Assembly: GCA_949740695.1 (NCBI GenBank)
Contig: CATJIY010000081.1
Span: 1 to 5,822 of the forward strand
Length of the DNA stretch: 5,822 nt
Direction: 5' to 3'
From: an uncultured Eubacteriales bacterium
Lineage (GTDB): Bacteria; Bacillota; Clostridia; Oscillospirales; Butyricicoccaceae
Made by a program: the position numbers and the translations under genes. The notes beneath the pieces are model-generated. The model made no database searches. It was not told the origin of the DNA and worked only from the letters and a program-made list of their open reading frames with translations. Of the stretch, positions 1 through 5,301 are shown one piece after another. Numbering within the stretch: position 1 is the stretch's first letter; the number at the start of each line of letters is the position of its first letter.

Positions 1-175
1 CCAGCCATCCATCCAACAGATCGGTAATTCCTGCAGTAAGGAACACCGCCATCGCCCACATCCAGGCATGCGGCAGATCTGAAAAAAAGCACCAAAGAAA
101 CACAGGCGCCAGCCCAATTCGTATCAGGGACAATATATTAGGAACCGTCCAAAAGGGCTGCTTTTGCTTTTCCAT
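1..175 (-). CDS. pgsA: CDP-diacylglycerol--glycerol-3-phosphate 3-phosphatidyltransferase, N-terminal part (cut by left edge)
   Basis: This gene is not closed inside the window; I translated it by hand from an ATG at 175-173, which gives 58 codons before the left edge. The enzyme transfers a phosphatidyl group from CDP-diacylglycerol to glycerol-3-phosphate, the committed step of phosphatidylglycerol and cardiolipin synthesis, in the cytoplasmic membrane. The N-terminus shows the typical TVPNILSLIRIGLAPVF opening, a first hydrophobic helix (about residues 14-32), a second (about 38-51), then D52-L-L-D55-G56-W-L. That is the start of the CDP-alcohol phosphotransferase signature DxxDGxxAR...GxxxDxxxD; its second half lies outside the window. 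The next base (G) is compatible with the expected Ala codon. The gene starts 15 bases after the cvpA stop, with a weak GGGGGAA ribosome site. Another CDP-alcohol phosphotransferase, such as a cardiolipin or phosphatidylserine synthase, is possible, but the N-terminal wording favours PgsA. Confidence 0.85.
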   Translation of the reverse strand, partial: MEKQKQPFWTVPNILSLIRIGLAPVFLWCFFSDLPHAWMWAMAVFLTAGITDLLDGWL

Positions 176-183
176 TTCCAATT

Positions 184-190
184 CCCCCGG
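184..190 (-). promoter_or_regulatory. Weak ribosome binding site of pgsA
   Basis: CCGGGGG followed by AATTGGAA on the minus strand, in the 15-base gap between the cvpA-family stop and pgsA ATG 175, with eight bases between the G run and the start. A G-rich but non-canonical site. Confidence 0.45.
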
Positions 191-832
191 TCAGATCTTT
201 GGCGTAAACAAAGGCGCCAGCAACCCGCCAATCAGACTTTGCCGCAAACATTCCTGGCTGAGCAGTCCCAGAGGCTCAACCGGCGCAAACCGCATCACAG
301 CCCAGCAGACAATCACAATGGTAACACAGCCAGCCGCCGCCCCTAGTATGGCTCCCGCCGCTCGGTTTAGCCCACTAAGCAGCGGAATATCCAAATCCAA
401 CAAAAGGCATAACAGACGAATCGCCAGTTTTGTGGCGATAAAAATCAGGAAAAAAGCCGCCACCGGCGCCAGAGCGGTGGTAATCAGCTCCCCCACCTGC
501 TCCATTAAGGATTGGTAAAGGGCGCTCATTTTATCGGCCAGGGCTCCCTGGGTTGCCAAACCAGAAAATAAGGAGCCTTCCTCAACATTGGCCAGCTGGC
601 TTAAGTCAGCTTTTTGAACCAGAGAATCCACCGCTGGACGGAGGGCCGGCTCCAGCAACGGCGCCAATTTCCCCTGAAATACATTACCCAGAACAAAGCC
701 CGCCAGTGTTCCCGCCAGGCCAGCTAACGCCCGAAAAGCTCCCCTGCGGGCAGCGCTATGGATACAGACGGTCAGAATCAAAACAAATAAAAGGTCCCAC
801 CAAAAGGCCCTGCTAAAAAACGATAAATTCAT
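191..832 (-). CDS. CvpA family integral membrane protein
   Basis: A 213-residue, very hydrophobic protein resembling the CvpA (colicin V production) family. In Proteobacteria CvpA is needed for colicin V export and envelope stress tolerance; its molecular role in Firmicutes is not settled. Family likeness rests on the first helix (about residues 11-28), immediately followed by the basic turn RRGAFRALAGLAG (29-41) and a second helix (about 33-52). Then comes a polar, helical extracytoplasmic or loop segment (about 53-115) and two more helices (about 119-146 and 155-181), the last rich in Gly/Ala. The ATG at 832 overlaps the TGA of the preceding gene as ATGA, and a strong GGAGGAGG lies 7 bases upstream. 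The stop is TGA at 193-191, only 15 bases before pgsA. The length is slightly above the roughly 160-200 residues common in the family. Family assignment is good, function uncertain. Confidence 0.8.
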   Translation of the reverse strand: MNLSFFSRAFWWDLLFVLILTVCIHSAARRGAFRALAGLAGTLAGFVLGNVFQGKLAPLLEPALRPAVDSLVQKADLSQLANVEEGSLFSGLATQGALADKMSALYQSLMEQVGELITTALAPVAAFFLIFIATKLAIRLLCLLLDLDIPLLSGLNRAAGAILGAAAGCVTIVIVCWAVMRFAPVEPLGLLSQECLRQSLIGGLLAPLFTPKI

Positions 833-2049
833 GGGGCTTCCTCCTCCAGCCGAACCCGCTCGGCCCGGTCAATGTAAAACAAAATTGGACTTCCATCATC
901 GTCCACCACTACATCCCTTGCAGCGTCGCTGGGCAAAGCGCTGGCCACCGGGACCGCGTCTCCATATTGAATCAATTCTAACTGTCCACTCATTAAAAAA
1001 GCGGCGCACCCGCTCCGGCAGCTCACCGCCCGAGGCAAACCGGCAAAGCTTCCCTGCCAAATCGGCTCCAATGCTTCCCCTAAAAGCAATCCCTCGGTAT
1101 TGCGGCTGGACCGGTCAGTGTGGTCAAAGGAAATCAACAGTTCTCCTTCTTCCTGGATGGAAAACCGCCCCACCGGCAAAGAAAACAACCGGCTGGCTGT
1201 AAGTGTTCCCTGTTGATCATACCGGTAAACGCCATCGTCACATAATATGACGAGGCCTCCGCTTTTATCATGCGTGAGAGAATAGACCTGTTTTTCCCCC
1301 AGTTCGGCAGTCCAAGCGGCCTCTTCCTCCCCAATTCGGAAATATAACAAACGGGTATAGGCGCGCAAACCCTCCTGCCCCAGACATACTGCCCCAAAAT
1401 AGCTGGTTTCCGGGTTGATGGAAGTATGAAGCACATAATATTGGGTAGAAAGCCACTTGCAAAGCAATTTTTGCCGGGCGCTATAAACTGTTACGGCCGA
1501 CCGGCAACCCGTCTCGTTGGTCACCAGGGTAAACGCGCCGTTCCGATTCATGGAGGCTGACAAAATTGGGCTGGAAAGCTGGCCGTTTAGATACTCAGCA
1601 AAACCGTTTGCCACACAAAAGCCTCCTGCTCCCCGATCATAAATCAATGCATACTTATCCGAAGTGCAAATGGCAGGATTGCTGTATCCCAGCTGAATGG
1701 AATAGCTCGCATCCCCCAACCCGCTAACAAAAGAATAGGTATCGCCGGAGGAAACGACCAGCCCCTCGCCCAAAGGGGCGTATACCGTTTTCAATCCAGA
1801 CTCAAATTGATATTGGGTAAAAGGATTGACCGTCCGGCTGGCAGCCTGTAAATAAGAAATCAACCGACGCAAATTATCTGGATTTAACTCCTCTCGGTAT
1901 TGAAAAATGGCAAAAATCACTGTGGCCAACATCCCCAGCAGGGCCAGCGAACGAAGTCCCCCCGCTACCATCAGCCGCTTATCCCGGCGAAAACGGGTAA
2001 TATTGCTCTTTTGCTTTCCGGTTTTCCCAGGGTCAATCCGCTCTTCCAT
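829..2049 (-). CDS. DUF5711-like protein: membrane-anchored, probably extracytoplasmic beta-propeller
   Basis: A 406-residue protein of unknown function. The N-terminus is polar and basic (KTGKQK, RFRRDKR, residues 9-25), followed by one hydrophobic segment at about residues 27-49 ending in FAIFQYREEL. By the positive-inside rule the remaining ~355 residues face outward. That part is rich in short beta strands and turns and contains repeated patterns such as D-G-V-Y-R-Y-D (271-278), G-A-F-T-L-V-T-N (171-178) and D-D-G-S-P-I-L-F-Y (384-392), suggesting a WD40/YVTN-like propeller. I see no catalytic motif and no lipobox. Eight cysteines are present (128, 145, 182, 197, 222, 270, 344, 348). The likeness to DUF5711 is recalled from anchor-plus-propeller architecture and clostridial context, not from a search. 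The ATG at 2049 lies inside the end of truA (17-base overlap), with GGAGG six bases upstream. The 3' end overlaps cvpA by 4 bases, so a joint envelope role with CvpA is plausible but unproven. Confidence 0.75.
   Translation of the reverse strand: MEERIDPGKTGKQKSNITRFRRDKRLMVAGGLRSLALLGMLATVIFAIFQYREELNPDNLRRLISYLQAASRTVNPFTQYQFESGLKTVYAPLGEGLVVSSGDTYSFVSGLGDASYSIQLGYSNPAICTSDKYALIYDRGAGGFCVANGFAEYLNGQLSSPILSASMNRNGAFTLVTNETGCRSAVTVYSARQKLLCKWLSTQYYVLHTSINPETSYFGAVCLGQEGLRAYTRLLYFRIGEEEAAWTAELGEKQVYSLTHDKSGGLVILCDDGVYRYDQQGTLTASRLFSLPVGRFSIQEEGELLISFDHTDRSSRNTEGLLLGEALEPIWQGSFAGLPRAVSCRSGCAAFLMSGQLELIQYGDAVPVASALPSDAARDVVVDDDGSPILFYIDRAERVRLEEEAP
840..847 (-). promoter_or_regulatory. Ribosome binding site of the cvpA-family gene
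   Basis: GGAGGAGG on the minus strand, seven bases before ATG 832, within the end of the DUF5711-like gene (it encodes the Glu-rich LEEEAP tail). The strongest Shine-Dalgarno in the window. Confidence 0.8.
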
Positions 2050-2797
2050 CCAGTTCCTCCATTTGATAGTCCAGCGCGGTCATATACAACCCCCATGGCG
2101 GCGCGGTAGGTCCAGCCGCCTCCCGATTCCGGCTTTCCAGCAAAGCGGGTATCCCCTCGGCGGAAAGTTTTCCCACTCCAACATAAACCAAGGTTCCGGC
2201 AATGGCCCGTACCATGTTATATAAAAACCCATCGGCACACACGCGAATGGCGATCAAATCCCCCTGCCGCCGCTCGACGCAACAGTAATAAATGGTTCGA
2301 ACGGTGGACTTTACCGGCGTACCCTCATTTTTGACGGCGGCAAAATCATGCGTTCCCGCAAAATCCCCTGCGGCCCTGGCCATAGCCTCCACCTCCAGCG
2401 TTTGCGGATAGTTCCAAGCCCGCCGCACCAAAAAGGGGTCCCGCACCCGGCTGTTATGAATGAAATAGGTATATTCCTTACTGACACAAGAAAAGCGAGC
2501 GTCAAACCCATCGGGCGCCAGCACCGCCTTTTTCACTACCACCCCGTCGGGCAAGCGAGCGTTAAGCGCCAGAGGCAGCCGCTCCAACGGAATGGAAGAC
2601 ACCTGGTCAATGGAAGCTACATAATACCTGGCGTGAACGCCAGCGTCAGTACGGCCGCAGCCAGAAAAAATCGCCGGCCGGCCGCAGGTTTTTTCCCAAG
2701 CTTCCTCTAACAACTGCTGGATGGTCATAGCGTTGTTTTGCCGCTGCCAGCCATGATACCCAGTTCCCAGATAGGATAATACCAGCGCTGTTTTCAT
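2033..2797 (-). CDS. truA: tRNA pseudouridine(38-40) synthase TruA
   Basis: Converts uridines 38, 39 and 40 of the tRNA anticodon stem-loop to pseudouridine; cytoplasmic, acting as a dimer in the known family members. The 254-residue protein is of normal length. It opens with the family N-terminus LSYLGTGYHGWQRQ (residues 7-20) and carries the catalytic motif GCGRTDAGVHA (46-56) with nucleophile D51. The conserved active-site tyrosine is Y109 in SKEYTYF; its 58-residue distance from D51 equals the D60-Y118 spacing I recall for E. coli TruA. The C-terminal domain has FLYNMVRAIAGTL. The reading frame is open further upstream to 2938, but I chose ATG 2797 because the family homology starts there and because it forms an ATGA overlap with the ecfT stop. 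The extra 47 upstream residues are Arg/Gly-rich and only shadow ecfT. No clear Shine-Dalgarno precedes this start, so translation probably depends on coupling to ecfT. truA directly after ecfT is the classic Firmicutes order. Confidence 0.96.
   Translation of the reverse strand: MKTALVLSYLGTGYHGWQRQNNAMTIQQLLEEAWEKTCGRPAIFSGCGRTDAGVHARYYVASIDQVSSIPLERLPLALNARLPDGVVVKKAVLAPDGFDARFSCVSKEYTYFIHNSRVRDPFLVRRAWNYPQTLEVEAMARAAGDFAGTHDFAAVKNEGTPVKSTVRTIYYCCVERRQGDLIAIRVCADGFLYNMVRAIAGTLVYVGVGKLSAEGIPALLESRNREAAGPTAPPWGLYMTALDYQMEELDGRAD
2056..2060 (-). promoter_or_regulatory. Ribosome binding site of the DUF5711-like gene
   Basis: GGAGG on the minus strand, six bases before ATG 2049 and inside the last codons of truA. 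It fixes the start despite the 17-base overlap with truA, the longest overlap in the window. Confidence 0.8.
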
Positions 2798-3594
2798 AGC
2801 AGCCGACTCAGGGCAATAGCGGCGGCGCAAACCGCCACCGACAGCAATCCGCCCCACAAATCTACCCGGCCATAGCGCAAAGTATGCAGCCGGGTGCGGC
2901 CTACGCCTCCATGATACAGCCGGCACTCCATGGCGCAAGCCAACTCATCCGCCCGGCGAAAAGCCGAAACAAACAACGGCACCAGCACCGGCACCAGGGC
3001 TTTGGCCCGACGAAAAATATTTCCGCTGTCAAAGTCAGCTCCCCGGGCCTTTTGCGCCGACATAATCTTTTCGGTCTCTTCAATCAGAGTAGGGATGAAC
3101 CGCAAAGCGATGGACATCATCATAGCAAATTCGTGAACCGGCACGTGAAGCTTTTTCAGCGGACCCAGCAGCCGCTCCAGACCGTCGGTCAGCGCCATAG
3201 GAGAGGTTGTATAAGTCAGCAGACTTGTGGAAGCCACCAGCAGCAGAATTCGAACAATCATGGTCAGCGCGGTATAAATACCCTCCAAGGTAATTTTAAA
3301 AATCCACCATCGCCACAGCTCCTGGCCCGGCGTATACAACACATTGAGCACACCGGTAAAGATCACAATAAAAACCACCGGCTTGAGGGACTTCAAAATC
3401 AGTTTGGGAGAAATCCGCGAAAGCGCGATAACCGCCGCCAGCCCGGCGGCGCAAATAGCATAGGGAATCAGCCCGTTACACACAAAAATGGCGACAATGT
3501 AGAAAATCAGGATCAGCAGCTTTGCCCTTGGATCCATCCGATGCAGCGGACTTGTACCGGGAAAATATTGTCCCAACGTGATATCCTTCAGCAT
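2794..3594 (-). CDS. ecfT: Energy-coupling factor transporter transmembrane protein EcfT
   Basis: The membrane coupling subunit of an ECF transporter: it links ATP hydrolysis by EcfA1/EcfA2 to toppling of a substrate-binding S component. The protein has 266 residues, usual for the family. It shows the N-terminal PLHRMDPRAKL signature (16-26), hydrophobic helices at about 25-40, 43-58, 71-88 and 105-128, and a final helix at about 247-264. The cytoplasmic coupling region includes ALRFIPTLIEETEKIMSAQ (163-181), the first coupling motif A183-R184-G185 in KARGADF, and LVPLFVSAFRRADELACAME (204-223). The second coupling motif reads E-C-R-L-Y (223-227) instead of the usual E-A-R-(G/C)-Y; the arginine (R225) is kept. 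The ATG at 3594 overlaps ecfA2 by 7 bases and has a GGGAGG site six bases upstream. No S-component gene lies nearby, so the module is probably shared among several vitamin transporters. Confidence 0.95.
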   Translation of the reverse strand: MLKDITLGQYFPGTSPLHRMDPRAKLLILIFYIVAIFVCNGLIPYAICAAGLAAVIALSRISPKLILKSLKPVVFIVIFTGVLNVLYTPGQELWRWWIFKITLEGIYTALTMIVRILLLVASTSLLTYTTSPMALTDGLERLLGPLKKLHVPVHEFAMMMSIALRFIPTLIEETEKIMSAQKARGADFDSGNIFRRAKALVPVLVPLFVSAFRRADELACAMECRLYHGGVGRTRLHTLRYGRVDLWGGLLSVAVCAAAIALSRLL

Positions 3595-4463
3595 ACCGCC
3601 CCTCCCTTCATGGCTCGCAATTGAGCGGCAGCTTGTTCCATTGTATAAACTCCAGTATCTACCGGCAGGCCCCGGCGCTTCAGCTCCAAAAAAACCCGAG
3701 TCACCTGAGGCACGTCCAACCCGGCCTCCAGCAGTTCTTGCGCCCGGGAAAAGACTTGTTCAGGCGTCCCATCCATCAAAATCCGCCCACGCTGCATCAC
3801 AACAATGCGCTGCGCCATCTGGGCGGCATATTCCATGCTGTGGGTAACAAAGAGAATCGTAGTGCCGTGCTTTTCATGATATTCCTGAATAAACCGGAAC
3901 ACATCGGCGCAACCCGCGGGATCCAGCCCAGCCATAGGCTCGTCTAACACCATCACCTCAGGCTCCATGGCAAAGATGCCTGCCAACGCCACCCGTCGCT
4001 TTTGCCCGCCAGAAAGTTCAAAAGGAGACTTGTCTAGGGCGCTTTCTGAAAGACCCACAATACGGCAGTTTTCCCGCACCCGACGGTCAATTTCCTCCTT
4101 ATCCAGTCCCATATTTTTGGGGCCAAAGGCCACGTCGGCGTAAACGGTCTCCTCAAACAGCTGATATTCCGGATACTGAAACACCAGTCCCACCGCGAAC
4201 CGGGCGGCCCGGGTCATCTCCTTAGACTGAAAGATATCCTCTCCATTGATAAGCACCCGGCCAGAAGTAGGCGCCAACAGGCCGTTAAAATGTTGAATCA
4301 GCGTAGATTTTCCACTGCCGGTATGGCCGATCAGTCCAATAAACTCCCCTTTGCGGGCGGAAAAAGACACATCGTCTACCGCTTTTTTTTCAAAAGGGGT
4401 GCCTGGGCTGTAAACGTGGGACAGATGTTCCACTGTCAAAACATTCGTTGTATCATGTTCCAT
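3588..4463 (-). CDS. ecfA2: Energy-coupling factor transporter ATPase EcfA2
   Basis: The second ABC ATPase of the ECF module, pairing with EcfA1 as a heterodimer on the cytoplasmic face of EcfT. The 291 residues carry the whole ABC set: Walker A GHTGSGKST (46-54), Q-loop Q96, signature LSGGQKRR (150-157), Walker B VMVLDEP with catalytic E175, D-loop AGLD (178-181) and switch H208 in VTHSM. EcfA2 rather than EcfA1 is indicated by the N-terminal HVYSPGTPFEKKAVDDVSF opening (16-34) and the VFQYPEYQLFEETV (94-107) Q-loop surroundings. A C-terminal extension (about 235-291) holds the VFSRAQELLEAGLDVPQVTRV segment, split here as 237-246 and 247-257, typical of EcfA subunits. The ATG at 4463 overlaps the ecfA1 end by 11 bases, with GGGAG nine bases upstream. 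An A8 run covers codons 25-27. All catalytic residues are present, so both ATP sites of the heterodimer look competent. Confidence 0.95.
   Translation of the reverse strand: MEHDTTNVLTVEHLSHVYSPGTPFEKKAVDDVSFSARKGEFIGLIGHTGSGKSTLIQHFNGLLAPTSGRVLINGEDIFQSKEMTRAARFAVGLVFQYPEYQLFEETVYADVAFGPKNMGLDKEEIDRRVRENCRIVGLSESALDKSPFELSGGQKRRVALAGIFAMEPEVMVLDEPMAGLDPAGCADVFRFIQEYHEKHGTTILFVTHSMEYAAQMAQRIVVMQRGRILMDGTPEQVFSRAQELLEAGLDVPQVTRVFLELKRRGLPVDTGVYTMEQAAAQLRAMKGGAVC
3601..3606 (-). promoter_or_regulatory. Ribosome binding site of ecfT
   Basis: GGGAGG followed by GGCGGT on the minus strand, six bases before ATG 3594 and within the 3' end of ecfA2. It supports the ecfT start and a 7-base overlap. 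Confidence 0.75.
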
Positions 4464-5301
4464 GGCTGTCCGCTCCCAAATAGGTTAAAATCTCTTCGGC
4501 ACAATCCTCCACCGACAGCGCCTCCAGGCTCAGTCTCGCCCCAGCCCGGTTTAGCTCCCGCAGCAGCAATACAGTCTGGGGCGCGGTAAGAGAAAGGGCC
4601 TCCAGCTGCTCTACCTGGGAAAACACCTGCGGGGGCGCCCCATCCAAAGCAACCTTGCCTTGGCGCATCACCACCACCCGATCGGCCAAAGCAGCTTCCT
4701 CCATATGGTGGGTAATAAGCACCACCGTCATACCGGTCTCCCTGTTTAACCGCATCACCGCTTCAATCACTTCCGCCCGGCCAGAAGGGTCCAGCATAGC
4801 GGTAGGTTCATCCATAACGATGGCTTTTGGCCGCATAGCCAGCACGCCGGCAATGGCTACCCGTTGCTTTTGTCCGCCAGAAAGCAAATGGGGGGCGTGG
4901 CGAGCGTATTCCGTCATGCCCACCGCCGCCAAACTTTCATCCACCCGGCGGCGAATCTCCTCTGGCGGCAGGCCCATGTTTTCACAGGCAAAGGCCACGT
5001 CCTCTTCCACCACAGTGGCAACAATCTGATTATCGGGATTTTGAAAAACCATACCCGCTGTCTTGCGCACGTCAAACAGCCTGTCCTCTTCCTTTGTGTC
5101 GATGCCACCCACATAGACCGTTCCCCCCGATGGCAATAAAATAGCGTTAAAATGCTTGGCCAGGGTAGATTTTCCACTCCCATTATGCCCCAAAACTGCG
5201 GTGAAGGATCCATCCTCAATGGCCAAGGTTACCCGCTCCAGGGCGGGTTCCCCTTCTTCTTGATAGCGGAAGCTAAGGTCTTTGGTCTCTAAAAGCATCA
5301 T
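4453..5301 (-). CDS. ecfA1: Energy-coupling factor transporter ATPase EcfA1
   Basis: First ABC ATPase of the ECF transporter, powering uptake of vitamins or transition metals together with EcfA2 and EcfT. The 282 residues contain Walker A GHNGSGKST (38-46), Q-loop Q87 within the EcfA1-typical VFQNPDNQIVATVVEEDV (85-102), signature LSGGQKQR (140-147), Walker B IVMDEP with E165, D-loop MLD (169-171) and switch H198 in ITHHM. The C-terminal extension (about 225-282) is the usual EcfA dimerisation region. The frame extends to a GTG at 5322, but I place the start at ATG 5301: a GGAGG lies nine bases upstream of it, it forms an ATGA overlap with the preceding methyltransferase stop, and homology begins at LLETKDLSFRY. 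A second ATG follows directly (5298). The gene is followed by ecfA2 with an 11-base overlap. Two adjacent unlike ATPases followed by ecfT make cobalt-specific CbiO or a general ABC exporter unlikely. Confidence 0.95.
   Translation of the reverse strand: MMLLETKDLSFRYQEEGEPALERVTLAIEDGSFTAVLGHNGSGKSTLAKHFNAILLPSGGTVYVGGIDTKEEDRLFDVRKTAGMVFQNPDNQIVATVVEEDVAFACENMGLPPEEIRRRVDESLAAVGMTEYARHAPHLLSGGQKQRVAIAGVLAMRPKAIVMDEPTAMLDPSGRAEVIEAVMRLNRETGMTVVLITHHMEEAALADRVVVMRQGKVALDGAPPQVFSQVEQLEALSLTAPQTVLLLRELNRAGARLSLEALSVEDCAEEILTYLGADSHGT
4473..4477 (-). promoter_or_regulatory. Ribosome binding site of ecfA2
   Basis: GGGAG on the minus strand, nine bases before the ecfA2 ATG (4463), located within the last codons of ecfA1. 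Weaker than its neighbours but well placed; the 11-base overlap also permits coupled re-initiation. Confidence 0.6.

Noticed and set aside
164..816. Small plus-strand open frames (60 to 87 codons) opposite the cvpA-family gene
   Set aside because: Pro/Arg/Gln-rich antisense translations without recognisable domains or ribosome sites, opposite a clear membrane protein frame.
1134..1462. Alternative minus-strand frames within the DUF5711-like gene
   Set aside because: They overlap the long coherent frame, begin without ribosome sites and show no family features. There is no sign of a frameshift, since the main frame is uninterrupted.
2664..2694. Terminator-like arrangement inside truA: A6, the palindrome GCCGGCCGGC and T6
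   Set aside because: The palindrome has almost no loop and can form only a short 3-pair stem, the flanking bases do not extend it, and the bases encode the conserved stretch before the catalytic motif. A coincidence of codon use is the simplest explanation.
2798..2938. 47-codon N-terminal extension of truA
   Set aside because: The extension is Arg/Gly-rich, has no family similarity and lies fully inside ecfT. TruA homology starts at the Met at 2797, which forms an ATGA overlap with the ecfT stop.
2884..3624. Long plus-strand open frame (246 codons) opposite ecfT and the start of truA
   Set aside because: Its translation is a Gln/His/Asn/Arg-rich mix without domains, exactly antisense to a clear EcfT frame, and has no ribosome binding context. 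It is a shadow of codon bias.
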